Notes under the pieces: generated by a model
What the model was told of the DNA's origin: nothing
The model's database searches: none
The model's input: only the letters and a program-made list of their open reading frames with translations
Position numbers and translations under genes: made by a program
DNA from: Flavobacterium sp. NRK1
Lineage (GTDB): Bacteria > Bacteroidota > Bacteroidia > Flavobacteriales > Flavobacteriaceae
Reading direction: 5' to 3'
Length of the DNA stretch: 64,000 nucleotides
NCBI RefSeq assembly: GCF_024054175.1
Contig: NZ_JAMXLA010000001.1
Location: 1,563,448-1,627,447, forward strand
Part shown: positions 1 to 9,600 of the stretch, in pieces
Layout of the letters: the number at the start of each line of letters is the position of its first letter
Numbering within the stretch: the stretch's first letter is position 1

Positions 1-160
1 TTTCGAATCCTGCACCATATTCAGAACTGGCGCCAAAGTCAAACCCCTGGAAAAAACTTCTCCAGCTTGGTTCTACACTGTCCGGATTCTCTATATATTG
101 ATCGTATAAATCTGCAAAAAAAGCAGTATGTGCTGCGTTTAAAAAGGAAAACCTGTCCAT
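1..160 (-). CDS. sucA: 2-oxoglutarate dehydrogenase E1 component, N-terminal part
   Basis: Reading leftward from an ATG at 160, the frame stays open to the window edge and encodes the first 53 residues of a protein starting MDRFSFLNAAHTAFFADLY and continuing to an EPSWRSFFQGF stretch. This is the characteristic N-terminus of the E1 subunit of 2-oxoglutarate dehydrogenase in Flavobacteriia, which decarboxylates 2-oxoglutarate with thiamine diphosphate in the citric acid cycle. Only the N-terminal helix that contacts the E2 subunit is present; the catalytic domains lie outside. A TACTTTTG -10 type element sits about 40 bp upstream. Identification rests on recognised sequence, not on a search. 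Confidence 0.85.
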   Translation of the reverse strand, partial: MDRFSFLNAAHTAFFADLYDQYIENPDSVEPSWRSFFQGFDFGASSEYGAGFE

Positions 161-200
161 ACTTATGTCTTTATGACCTATGTTTTTAAAAAATTTTATG

Positions 201-208
201 CAAAAGTA
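201..208 (-). promoter_or_regulatory. Bacteroidota -7 promoter element for sucA
   Basis: Read on the minus strand this is TACTTTTG, an exact match to the TAnnTTTG -7 element of Bacteroidota, about 40 bp upstream of the sucA ATG. I see no clear TTTG at the -33 position, so the assignment rests on the -7 match and location. Confidence 0.5.
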
Positions 209-276
209 CAATAAATGTAATAATCTTTCAGCGTTTTTTATACATTTATATTTATAACTATTTACTATTATTCAAC

Positions 277-813
277 ATGAAATCAGGCATCTTCAGTTTT
301 TTAATAAAACGGGCTTTTGTTGCATCTTTTTTAATGGTTTTTTCGTTAGCCAATGCACAGGATAGTGATTTTTGGAGCAGGGTACGTTTTGGTGGTGCGC
401 TTGGGCTTGGTTTTGGTAGTGGTTATACCAATATTGCCGTAGCTCCGCAGGCTATTTATCAGTTTAACAACTATGTTGCTTTGGGCGCCGGAGTGCAGTT
501 TAGTTATGTTGACCAAAAAAACTGGTATTCTTCTATGATGTATGGCCCCAATGCTATAGCATTGTTTAATCCGATACCTGAAGTACAGCTTTCGGCAGAA
601 GTTGAGCAATTAAGGGTAAATCTGGATGTAGATAACGATCCTTATGGAACGGAAAAGGCATACAGCAGGGACTTTTGGAACACGGGTTTATTTTTAGGTG
701 CGGGCTATAGTATGAATAATGTTACTATAGGCATACGTTATAATGTACTGTTTAACGATAATGACATGGTTTATAGTGAAGCCTGGATGCCGTTTATAAG
801 GGCTTATTTTTAA
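277..813 (+). CDS. Outer-membrane beta-barrel-like protein next to sucA
   Basis: A 178-residue protein with a signal peptide (about residues 1-27, hydrophobic core then ANA before Gln28). The mature part is rich in Gly, Tyr, Asn and Phe with alternating hydrophobic stretches and ends in an aromatic residue (RAYF), as expected of a small outer-membrane beta-barrel. It is divergent from sucA. From memory, relatives in Flavobacterium carry the label alpha-ketoglutarate decarboxylase, probably copied from the neighbouring sucA; nothing in this sequence looks enzymatic, with no thiamine-diphosphate motif. The actual function is unknown. Confidence 0.65.
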   Translation: MKSGIFSFLIKRAFVASFLMVFSLANAQDSDFWSRVRFGGALGLGFGSGYTNIAVAPQAIYQFNNYVALGAGVQFSYVDQKNWYSSMMYGPNAIALFNPIPEVQLSAEVEQLRVNLDVDNDPYGTEKAYSRDFWNTGLFLGAGYSMNNVTIGIRYNVLFNDNDMVYSEAWMPFIRAYF

Positions 814-916
814 GACTTCGTGAGCATAAAATAGTCAAGCAAAGACGATGATAATTTGACGAGAATAGTTTCATTTAACTGCCATAAGCAACTCAAGTAT
901 TTAACATAATTTTCTC

Positions 917-1333
917 ATGCAATTAAAAATGAATAGATGTCTAACTTTTGTAGTGTTTATGGTAATCAATGTAATTATAATAGGATGCAATACAAATGAA
1001 CCCAAGCCTCTTAAATTATCAAAATATAATAGACAAAAGTTACTTAAATCAGGAGAATGGATTAGTAATAAAGACTCAATGTCAGGAATCAGTATCCGAG
1101 CAAACAAATTTGTTTTTTTTAATAAAATGAAATTCTCAACAAAAAATGTTTATGAATATGAAATGATAGATTCCATCTATAAATTTTCGAATAGAGAAGA
1201 TAAAGTTGGACAGTATATACTGCTTAGAGGTCTTAAAGACACTATCTATTACAAGATTATTAATAAAACTGACAATAGCCTGATTTTAAAAATCAATAAT
1301 AAAAATCAAACTTTTAATCTTAAAATAAATTAA
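917..1333 (+). CDS. Small hypothetical lipoprotein
   Basis: A 138-residue protein with a hydrophobic N-terminal segment followed by IIIGC, a plausible lipobox with Cys24 as the lipidated residue. An internal start at Met5 is possible. The mature part is Lys- and Asn-rich and predicted mostly beta (phrases such as YYKIINKT and NQTFNLKIN), which fits a periplasm-facing lipoprotein. I do not recognise a domain. It is alone between the barrel protein and the convergent gene at 1397, and its AT-richness is higher than its neighbours'. Confidence 0.55.
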   Translation: MQLKMNRCLTFVVFMVINVIIIGCNTNEPKPLKLSKYNRQKLLKSGEWISNKDSMSGISIRANKFVFFNKMKFSTKNVYEYEMIDSIYKFSNREDKVGQYILLRGLKDTIYYKIINKTDNSLILKINNKNQTFNLKIN

Positions 1334-1396
1334 GTACAAAACATAGCCTTATGTTTAATCTTATTTACGATGCAAATAAATAAGCCTAATAAAAGA

Positions 1397-1750
1397 TTAA
1401 TACCTATTCCTAAACCATACTTTTTGCCATTCCCTTTTTAAAACAAGAAATGCTACCTGCTCTGCAAGTTCTCCAATATCGTTTCCGTTTAAGGCTTTAA
1501 TATCTTTCTCGGGTACATCTATTATGTAGAGGAGGTTAAGATATTCGGCAAACTTATGCTGAATAAGATTGTAAATTTTATCCTGAATGCCCAGTTTTAA
1601 ATTAATAGGGGTTATATCGGTTTCAAAATCTACCGATTCGTTTGCCAGTGTGAAATCTTTATTAAGCTGTTCAACCAGTTTAATATAAAGCTGTTCTTTT
1701 TGTGCTTCAGAAAGCAAAAGGTCGGTGTTAATGGGTGCCGTAAATGTCAT
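1397..1750 (-). CDS. Conserved hypothetical protein, downstream of polyprenyl synthase
   Basis: A 117-residue cytosolic protein with no signal peptide or membrane segment. It is mostly helical and acidic. It starts 1 bp inside the stop of the polyprenyl synthase gene, so the two are almost certainly co-transcribed and translationally coupled. I know no function; the tight coupling suggests a conserved operon partner. Alternative starts are unlikely because the ATG overlaps the upstream stop. Confidence 0.6.
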   Translation of the reverse strand: MTFTAPINTDLLLSEAQKEQLYIKLVEQLNKDFTLANESVDFETDITPINLKLGIQDKIYNLIQHKFAEYLNLLYIIDVPEKDIKALNGNDIGELAEQVAFLVLKREWQKVWFRNRY

Positions 1751-2724
1751 TATACATTTCTTTGCATAAGGCTTTCGCCAAAGTTTTTCAGTAGTGCTTT
1801 TTTATCTTCGCTTATATCCAGTTTTTCAAGGGTAGCAAAAGCTTTAAAAGTATATTCTTCAATTGCTTTTTTTGTTGCTTCGTCAGCGCTGGTATGTTTA
1901 AAAATATTTTTTACGGCTGTAACTTTATCATCATTATCTTCAGGCTGTACGGAGAACCATTGCAGTAAATTCTCTTTTTCAAACAGGTTGGCTTGTTCAA
2001 GGGCTTTAAGATAAAGATACGTTTTTTTATTTTCAATTATATCGCCGCCTATTTGTTTGCCAAAAGTGGCAGGGTCTCCAAAAGCATCAAGATAATCATC
2101 CTGAAGCTGGAACGCAATGCCGAGATTAAGCCCGAAATCATAAATAAGCTCACAATTTTTTTCTGATGTCTGCGCTACAATACCTCCCATTTTCATGGCT
2201 GCAGCCACAAGTACTGCCGTTTTGTATTCTATCATTTTAAGGTATTCCGGCAGGGTAACATCTTTACGTTGTTCAAAATCCACATCCCATTGCTGGCCTT
2301 CACATACTTCAAGTGCTGTTTTACTGAATAATTTTGCTAAAGAGCGGAAAGTAGACGGCTCATATTCCTCAAAATACTGATACGCCAGTATTAACATGGC
2401 ATCACCGGAAAGAATGCCGGTGTTTATATCCCATTTTTCATGCACCGTTTGGTTGCCACGTCTTAAAGGGGCATCGTCCATGATATCATCATGTACCAGC
2501 GAAAAATTATGAAACATTTCTACCGCAATGGCAGCGGGCAATGCCTTGCTGCAATCTGCGCCAAAAATATCGGCAGCCATTAGGGTAAGCACCGGCCTCA
2601 TGCGTTTACCGCTTAATGATAATATATATTGTATTGGGCGATAAAGATTTAAAGGTTCTTTTTCTATTGAAGTGTTTGCAAAATATTCTGAAACAATTTG
2701 CTGATAGTGCACTATAGACTGCAT
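1750..2724 (-). CDS. Polyprenyl (trans-prenyl) diphosphate synthase
   Basis: Condenses isopentenyl diphosphate onto allylic diphosphates to make the long isoprenoid chains used for menaquinone or related lipids. Using the ATG at 2724 the product is 324 residues, normal for the family; the frame extends upstream to 2892, but that would overlap the divergent TetR gene and add 56 residues without homology features. Visible motifs: GKRMRP (39-44), the first aspartate-rich motif DDIMDD (79-84) with RRG shortly after, and the second aspartate-rich motif DDYLD (209-213), all binding Mg-diphosphate. Chain length cannot be read from the sequence with confidence, so no symbol (ispB-like versus GGPPS) is given. 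Confidence 0.9.
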   Translation of the reverse strand: MQSIVHYQQIVSEYFANTSIEKEPLNLYRPIQYILSLSGKRMRPVLTLMAADIFGADCSKALPAAIAVEMFHNFSLVHDDIMDDAPLRRGNQTVHEKWDINTGILSGDAMLILAYQYFEEYEPSTFRSLAKLFSKTALEVCEGQQWDVDFEQRKDVTLPEYLKMIEYKTAVLVAAAMKMGGIVAQTSEKNCELIYDFGLNLGIAFQLQDDYLDAFGDPATFGKQIGGDIIENKKTYLYLKALEQANLFEKENLLQWFSVQPEDNDDKVTAVKNIFKHTSADEATKKAIEEYTFKAFATLEKLDISEDKKALLKNFGESLMQRNV

Positions 2725-2814
2725 GAATAATTTTTTTGCTAAAGTACCCCTTTTTCTTTTTTCCTTCAAAAGTTTATCAACCAAAAAATAATAAATAAAA
2801 ACTTTGGAAACTTT

Positions 2815-2846
2815 TTTGGTTTTAAAAGTTTCCTGTATTACTTTTG
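2815..2846 (+). promoter_or_regulatory. Promoter of first TetR gene
   Basis: TTTG at 2815-2818, 20 bp spacer, TACTTTTG at 2839-2846: an exact match to the Bacteroidota -33/-7 consensus with normal spacing. The ATG at 2864 follows 17 bp later, giving a very short leader. The position also argues against the upstream start at 2804. Confidence 0.6.
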
Positions 2847-2863
2847 CTTCGAAATTTGACTTT

Positions 2864-3463
2864 ATGAAAGAGACTATATTACAGAAAGCCAATGAAATGT
2901 ATCTTAATTTAGGATATAAAAGTGTGACTATGGATGATATTGCGGCTGAGCTGGGTATTTCTAAAAAAACTATTTATCAGCATTTTGCCAATAAAAATGA
3001 ATTGGTAGAGGCAAGTACGCTCGATCTTTTTTATAAAATATCTGCGGGCATAGATAGTATTACTGAAATGGGATATGACGCTATTGAAGAGATTTTTATG
3101 ATTAGAAATTTTTTGAAAAAGAATCTCAATAATGAAAGTACTTCGCCTTTTTATCAGCTTCAGAAATTTTTTCCAAAAACCTTTATCTGTTTACGAGCGC
3201 GCCAATTTGAAAAAATGCATGGCTGCATGATTTGTAATTTACATAAGGGTATTGCCGATGGGCTTTACAGGCAGGATATAGATATCGACTTTGTTTCCCG
3301 TATTTATTTTACAGGCCTTACAGGTATAAAAGATTCTGATATATTTCCGTCTGATGCTTATGAAATTAATACGGTTACAAAACAATATCTCGAATATCAT
3401 ATAAGAGCAATTGCAACAAAAAAAGGTTTGAATATTCTAACTAAATCACTTAGTAAATATTAA
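2864..3463 (+). CDS. TetR/AcrR family transcriptional regulator
   Basis: A 199-residue repressor from the ATG at 2864, chosen because the promoter lies over the longer upstream start. The N-terminal helix-turn-helix is clear: residues about 20-48 carry VTMDDIAAELGISKKTIYQHF and KNELVE, the classic TetR recognition-helix pattern. The C-terminal ligand domain has several Cys residues (around CMICNLHKG) but I cannot assign a ligand. It precedes a second TetR gene and an RND efflux operon on the same strand, so control of the efflux genes is possible. It is divergent from the polyprenyl synthase gene and could also affect that. Confidence 0.85.
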   Translation: MKETILQKANEMYLNLGYKSVTMDDIAAELGISKKTIYQHFANKNELVEASTLDLFYKISAGIDSITEMGYDAIEEIFMIRNFLKKNLNNESTSPFYQLQKFFPKTFICLRARQFEKMHGCMICNLHKGIADGLYRQDIDIDFVSRIYFTGLTGIKDSDIFPSDAYEINTVTKQYLEYHIRAIATKKGLNILTKSLSKY

Positions 3464-3498
3464 CAAAAATTTAACATTAGTGAATTTAATAAAGATGC

Positions 3499-3524
3499 TA
3501 AATTTGCATTGACAAAAATGTCAA
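3499..3524 (+). promoter_or_regulatory. Promoter with TetR-type operator, start of efflux operon
   Basis: TAAATTTG (3499-3506) matches the -7 consensus. Immediately after it lies a perfect inverted repeat TTGACA-AAAA-TGTCAA (3509-3524), 20 bp before the ATG of the second TetR gene. An operator overlapping the start of transcription is the normal layout for TetR autoregulation. The repressor bound here is inferred to be the product of 3544-4140. Confidence 0.6.
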
Positions 3525-3543
3525 ACAAAATAGTTAAACAAAT

Positions 3544-4140
3544 ATGTCAGCTAAAGTTACAGATCAGGATACTGAAAAACTGATAAAGGATACAGCCAAA
3601 AGAATTTTTTTTGGTGAGGGGCGATTTAATGCCACCACGCAGGAAATTGCAGATGCAGCAGGAGTAAACAGAACACTGATAAATTATTATTTCAGGTCAA
3701 GGGATAAATTATTTGAAATTGTATTTGAAGATGCCCAGAGACAGGAAAATGAATTAACAGAGCAGATTGTTTTTTCTGATTTACCTCTTAAAGAGAAAAT
3801 AGCCCGCCATTTAGATAGTTTTTTTGAGCAGTGCAAACAGTATCCTTACTTGGAAATATATATGGTTACACAAATGAACCAGGGCTGCGCCTTTAAGGAT
3901 ATGGATAAAATGAGTTCGCTGCTTGATAAATTTTACCTTGAAATAGCACTTGAGATGGAAAGAGGTACTATAGAACGAATGAGGCCGGAGCAGTTTGCCT
4001 TAAATTTTATATCGCTTATGTCGTTCCCGGTTTCTATGAGGCCATTATTACAGGAAACTATGGGCTTTACTAAAGAATACTATGATCTGCTTCTGGAAGA
4101 GCGTAAAGAAATTATACTTAAAACACTTTTTAAACAATAA
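3544..4140 (+). CDS. TetR/AcrR family regulator of RND efflux operon
   Basis: A 198-residue protein with the TetR helix-turn-helix at about residues 31-55 (TTQEIADAAGVNRTLINYYF then RDKLFEIV). It lies 27 bp before the TolC-like gene and shares its direction, so it is probably the first gene of the efflux operon and represses it. The perfect palindrome at 3509-3524 in its own promoter is the likely operator. It is not a duplicate of the TetR protein just upstream; the C-terminal domains differ. The inducer is unknown. Confidence 0.85.
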   Translation: MSAKVTDQDTEKLIKDTAKRIFFGEGRFNATTQEIADAAGVNRTLINYYFRSRDKLFEIVFEDAQRQENELTEQIVFSDLPLKEKIARHLDSFFEQCKQYPYLEIYMVTQMNQGCAFKDMDKMSSLLDKFYLEIALEMERGTIERMRPEQFALNFISLMSFPVSMRPLLQETMGFTKEYYDLLLEERKEIILKTLFKQ

Positions 4141-4167
4141 TCATCAATCAATAAACACAGTTAAACT

Positions 4168-5544
4168 ATGAGAATCATCTTTGATTTTAAAAGCTTTACT
4201 GCAAAAGCACCTGCTTTGCTGATGGTACTTTTGGCAACATTTTCCTTACAGGCACAAACGCCGGCACAGGAAATTACGCTTAAAGATGCTATTAATTATG
4301 CACTGCAAAACAAGGCCGATGCACAAAAAGCAAGACTTCAGGTGGAGAACAGCCAGTACCAGATAGAAGAGGTGCGCGCCCGGGCTTTACCTACTATTAC
4401 CGCTAACGGAAGCGTTACTTATAATCCTATATTACAGGAAAATGCTATTGATGTAGGTGCTTTTTCAGGCGGCCCGTCTATGGTACAGCTTGTAGCATTA
4501 GGTCAGAAATGGAATTCTGTTGCAGGTGTAAACCTTACGCAGAACCTGTTTGACCAATCGGTTTTTACAGGGCTTAAAGCTGCTAAAACAACACGTGAAT
4601 TTTATAAGATAAACCAACAGTTAACCGAAGAGCAGGTTATAGAGCGGGTGGCTAATAATTATTATCAGGTATATGTTCAGCGCCAGAAACTTGTTGTTAT
4701 AGACAGCAATTATGTGAACACAAAAAAAATAAGGGATATTATAAAAGGGCAGTTTGATAACGGCCTTGCCAAAAAGATAGACCTCGACAGGATGAATGTA
4801 AACCTTACAAACATCAGTACTCAGCGTCAAACGCTTATTAACCAGGTGCAGTTGCAGGAAAACACACTTAAATTTTATATGGGTATGCCAATAGAAACTC
4901 CTATAGTGCTGCCAAAAAATGATTTTCAGGTTACGCCGGTGGCTGTTAATGAAGCTGTAGATGTTACACAGCACACACAATATCTTCTGCTTAAAAAACA
5001 GGAAGAATTGAACATTTTTAACAAGAAGGCAAAAATGGCAGAATACTATCCAAAACTTACTCTTACTGCCGGTTATAACTATTTAGGTCAGGGGCCGGAA
5101 CTCCCATGGTTTAAAAAACCAGCTGATGATGTGTACTGGACAGATTATTCGGCTATAGGGCTTAACCTTAGTGTACCAATTTTTAATGGATTTGGAACAA
5201 GGGCTAAAGTAAGACAGGCTGATGTAGATATAAGAAAGATACAGGAAGACCTGAAAGATACTAAGCTTTCACTTGACCTGGCATATGAAAATGCTAAAAC
5301 GCAAATAAACAACAGTATAATCACTATTAATAACCAAAAGGAGAATGCCACGCTGGCTCAGGAAGTGCTTGATAATACCCAGAACAATTATCAAAACGGC
5401 CTTGCAACACTTACTGATCTTTTGGATGCGGAGAATGCCTATATTGAAGCACAAAACAATTATACATCTGCCCTGCTTGATTTTAAACTGGCAGAAATAC
5501 AATTAATAAAAGCTAAAGGAGAATTAAAAACCTTAACAAACTAA
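4168..5544 (+). CDS. TolC-family outer-membrane efflux protein
   Basis: A 458-residue outer-membrane channel of the tripartite efflux pump. A signal peptide ends near residue 30 (SLQAQ). Two repeats of the outer-membrane efflux protein domain are visible: long amphipathic helices rich in Gln, Asn and Ala (for example LKDAINYALQNKADAQKA near residue 38) and the second-repeat counterpart with NGLATLTDLLDAENAYIEA near residue 415. It is followed after 5 bp by the membrane fusion protein and then by the pump, so all parts of the exporter are encoded together. Confidence 0.92.
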   Translation: MRIIFDFKSFTAKAPALLMVLLATFSLQAQTPAQEITLKDAINYALQNKADAQKARLQVENSQYQIEEVRARALPTITANGSVTYNPILQENAIDVGAFSGGPSMVQLVALGQKWNSVAGVNLTQNLFDQSVFTGLKAAKTTREFYKINQQLTEEQVIERVANNYYQVYVQRQKLVVIDSNYVNTKKIRDIIKGQFDNGLAKKIDLDRMNVNLTNISTQRQTLINQVQLQENTLKFYMGMPIETPIVLPKNDFQVTPVAVNEAVDVTQHTQYLLLKKQEELNIFNKKAKMAEYYPKLTLTAGYNYLGQGPELPWFKKPADDVYWTDYSAIGLNLSVPIFNGFGTRAKVRQADVDIRKIQEDLKDTKLSLDLAYENAKTQINNSIITINNQKENATLAQEVLDNTQNNYQNGLATLTDLLDAENAYIEAQNNYTSALLDFKLAEIQLIKAKGELKTLTN

Positions 5545-5549
5545 TTACA

Positions 5550-6608
5550 ATGAAAAAAGTATTATATATAGTAATAGGTGTAGCCGTATTAGGACTTGCA
5601 TATTTTTTACTTACTAAGAATAAAGAAAAGAATCAGGCCGAATCTGATATTGTTGCAAAAAAGAACAATTCTGTAGCAGTAAGGGTTGATACAGTTAAAA
5701 CTGAAGTGCCAAACCTTGATTATGTTGCTAATGGTAATTTTGCCCCTTCACAGGAGCTTAGCTTCCCTGCAGAAAATTCGGGCAGGGTAGTGAAGGTATT
5801 AGTAGATGAAGGAAGCCCTGTGCGTATTGGGCAGACACTGGCTATTATTAAAGGAGACCAGCTTTCTATTGAGGTATCTAATACTCAGGCTGCATATCAA
5901 AATGCGCTTACCAACAGTCAGCGTTATGAGAATGCTTATAAAACAGGTGGTGTAACCAAACAACAGCTTGACCAGGCAAAACTGGATCTTGTTAATGCAA
6001 AAGCTAGGCTTGACCAGGCGAAAATTAATTATGGCGACGCTACTATAAAATCAAGTATTAATGGGATTGTAAACAAACGTAATATTGAGCCGGGATCTGT
6101 AGTGTCTCCGGGTACGGTGCTGTTTGAACTTGTAAATGTTAGCACGCTTAAGTTTAAAACTACGGTTGATGAAAACCAGATAGCGTCTTTAAAAGTAGGA
6201 AGCCCGATTAAAGTTAAAGCAAGTGTTTTTCCTGATAAGGAATTTACAGGTAAAATAACTTTTATAGCTCCTAAAGCTGATGCATCATTAAATTTCCCTA
6301 TAGAAATAGAAATTGCAAATAATCCTAACGGCGATCTTAAAGCCGGTATGTATGGTTCTGCTATATTTTCTACTGCTACAAATCAAAAACCAATTATGGC
6401 TATAGACAGAAATGCCTTTGTAGGCGGTGTAGGAAATAATCAGGTGTTTGTTGTTAAAGACAGTGTGGCTCATTTAACAAAAATTGTATCAGGACGTATT
6501 CTTGGTGAAGAAGTAGAAGTTTTAGACGGACTTAAAGAAGGTGATATTGTTGTTACCAGTGGACAAATTAATCTTTCTGACGGCGCTAAAGTAGAGCCTA
6601 TAAAATAA
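5550..6608 (+). CDS. RND efflux membrane fusion protein
   Basis: A 352-residue HlyD-type periplasmic adaptor. One N-terminal membrane anchor (residues about 4-21) is followed by the lipoyl half-motif (FPAENSGRVVKVLVDEGSPV), a helical hairpin rich in Gln and Ala (about 110-165), the second lipoyl half (IKSSINGIVNKRNIEPG), and a beta-barrel with ADASLNFPIEIEI. It starts 5 bp after the TolC gene stop, so it is co-transcribed. It links the inner-membrane pump at 6671 to the outer-membrane channel. The substrate cannot be predicted. Confidence 0.92.
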   Translation: MKKVLYIVIGVAVLGLAYFLLTKNKEKNQAESDIVAKKNNSVAVRVDTVKTEVPNLDYVANGNFAPSQELSFPAENSGRVVKVLVDEGSPVRIGQTLAIIKGDQLSIEVSNTQAAYQNALTNSQRYENAYKTGGVTKQQLDQAKLDLVNAKARLDQAKINYGDATIKSSINGIVNKRNIEPGSVVSPGTVLFELVNVSTLKFKTTVDENQIASLKVGSPIKVKASVFPDKEFTGKITFIAPKADASLNFPIEIEIANNPNGDLKAGMYGSAIFSTATNQKPIMAIDRNAFVGGVGNNQVFVVKDSVAHLTKIVSGRILGEEVEVLDGLKEGDIVVTSGQINLSDGAKVEPIK

Positions 6609-6670
6609 TTAGGTTAAAGTAGGGCAGGCAAAGCCTGGACTGGCTTTAAACTTTAAACAAAAGACACAGA

Positions 6671-9600
6671 ATGAAAATAGCAGAAATATCCATAAAACGG
6701 CCAACGCTTATTATAGTGTTGTTCATAATACTTACGTTAGGAGGGCTTTTTAGTTACAGTAACCTGAGCTATGAACTTATTCCTAAGTTTGAAATGAATG
6801 TGGTTACCATATCTACAGTATATCCGGGAGCTTCTCCTGGTGAGGTAGAAAATACGGTTACCAAAAAAATTGAAGACGCAGTATCATCATTGGAGCTTGT
6901 AAAAAAAGTAGAATCTAAATCATACGAAAGCCTGTCGCTGGTGATGGTTACGCTGGAGCCGGAGGCCGACGCAGATTACTCACTAAATGATGCTCAGCGT
7001 AAAATTAATGCCATAGAGAAGGATTTACCTGAAGATGCAGATCCGCCGGCACTGGTAAAGTTCTCATTAAGTGACCTTCCGGTTATTACTATCGGGGCAA
7101 CTTCTAAAATGGATGAGGTGGCATTTTATGACCTTCTTGATAAAAAGATTGAACCTATTCTTGCACGTGTAAACGGTGTTGCCCAGGTAACACTTGTAGG
7201 TGGGCAGGAAAGAGAGATACAGGTTAACCTTGACCAGGATAAACTTAAAGGATATGGTCTTTCCATCCCTGAGATACAGTCTGTAATATTAAGCAGTAAC
7301 CTTGACTTTCCTACAGGTAGCGTAAAAACCAGGGAAAACAGTATGCTTGTACGTCTTTCAGGTAAATACCGTACGGTTGAAGAAATGCGTAATCTGGTTA
7401 TATCATCCAAAAATGGCATACAAATACGTCTTGGAGAAATTGCCGACGTTCAGGATTCACAAAAAGAAGCTGAAAAAATATCACGTGTTCAGCGAAAAAG
7501 TGCGATTGCGCTTCAGATAACCAAACAAACCGATGCAAATGCCGTACAGGTTAGTGAACTTGTGCGTGCTGAAGTAGAAAAGATAGAAAAGAATTATGCT
7601 AAGGAAGGCTTAAAGCTGGAAATAGCTAATGATACTTCTGAATTTACACTTATTGCTGCCGATGCGGTAATACACGATTTATTCATTGCAGTATTCCTTG
7701 TAGCCTTTGTAATGCTGTTTTTCCTTCACAGTATACGTAATGCGTTTATTGTAATGGTATCAATACCTGCATCGCTTATTGCTACATTTATTGGTATCTA
7801 CCTAATGGGTTATACGCTTAACCTAATGAGTTTGCTTGGACTATCGCTGGTGGTAGGTATTCTTGTGGATGATGCCATTGTTGTACTTGAAAATATTTAC
7901 AGGCACATGGAAATGGGTAAAAGCAGAATACGTGCTGCTTATGATGGTACTGCCGAAATTGGATTTACCGTAACCGCTATTACATTGGTAATTGTTGTGG
8001 TGTTCCTTCCAATTGCAATGAGTTCCGGGCTTGTGTCTAACATTATTACACAGTTTTGTGTTACCGTGGTAATTGCAACATTATTATCATTGCTTTCATC
8101 TTTTACACTTATTCCGTGGCTTTCATCCCGATTTGGTAAACTGGAGCATGTTACAAACAAATCATTTTTTGGGCGCATTATATTAGGGTTTGAAAAGGGT
8201 CTTGATATTTTTACACACTGGGTAACAGATATTTTAAAATGGTGTATAGATACTGTTTGGCATAAAGTTATTACGCTTGTAATTGTAATTATATTGTTTA
8301 TAGGTTCTGCCATGTTCCTTTTTGGAGGCGGCTATATTGGAGGGGAATTTTTCCCTAAGCTTGACAGGGGGCAGTTTATGGTGCAGTTAGAGCTGCCTAA
8401 AGATGCATCTATTGAAAAGACAAATGCCCTTACCCAGAAGGCAGAAGATTTTTTAAGCAATAAAGAAGGTGTAAAAAGTATTATTACTACTGTCGGGCAA
8501 ACCAGTGAAGGTTTTGCCGGGGTGCAGAGTACAGCATATAAAAGTGAAATTACTGTTACACTTGTAGATGCTGAAGAGCGTGAAGATAACTCGTTTGTAT
8601 TTGCTGCAAAAACAAAGCGTGAGCTTGAAAAAATACTGGTGGGTGCCAAAATTAAAACGGTACCGGTAAGTATAATGGGTGGTGCAGATGAAGCCCCACT
8701 GGCACTTACTATAACAGCTAATGATCTTGACAGTGCACTTGATTTTGCTAATAAAGCTGCGGCTGAACTTGCAAAAATAAATGGAGCAACAGAGATTAAA
8801 CTAACATCTGAATCGGGTAGCCCTGAAGTAAATGTTCAGGTAGACAGAGATAAAATGTCTGCCTTAGGATTATCGCTTCAAACCGTTGGTTTAACCATGC
8901 AGACGGCATTTAACGGTAATACTGATGGTAAATTCCGTGCTGGGCAGTATGAGTATGACATTAATATCCGCTTTGGAGAATACAACCGTTCTAATATTAA
9001 CGATGTAAAAGATCTTGTATTCATAAACGATCAGGGTCAGCAGGTAAAACTTTCCCAATTTGCAACAATCAGCGAAGGCTCCGGTCCAAGTTTGCTTGAA
9101 AGACGTGATAAGAGTACATCTGTAACAATTCAGGCACAAACTATAGGTCGTCCTGTAGGTGATGTTGCTACTGAATGGGAAGGCATATTCTCTAAAATGA
9201 AGCGCCCTGCCACAGTAGATTATGTTTGGGGTGGTGATATGGAAAATCAGTCAGAAGGCTTTGGTACACTTGGTATTGCATTGCTGGCTGCAATTATATT
9301 AGTATATCTTGTAATGGTGGCGCTTTATAATAGTTTTGTATATCCGTTTGTGGTATTATTCTCAGTACCGCTTTCATTTATCGGAGCATTATGGGCGCTT
9401 GCACTTACCAACAATTCAATGAATATTTTTACCATATTAGGTATTATTATGCTTATTGGTCTTGTTTGTAAAAATGCAATTCTATTGGTCGACTTTGCCA
9501 ACCACAGGAAAGAGCATGGTGAAAGTACTAACAGTGCACTTGTTCAGGCTAATCACGCACGTTTACGTCCTATTCTTATGACGACAATTGCGATGGTGTT

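Noticed and set aside
277..813. Alpha-ketoglutarate decarboxylase label for the barrel protein
   Set aside because: No thiamine-diphosphate or decarboxylase motif; the label is probably carried over from neighbouring sucA.
1750..2892. Longer N-terminal extension for the polyprenyl synthase starting at 2892
   Set aside because: It would overlap the divergent TetR gene and its promoter, and the extra 56 residues have no family features.
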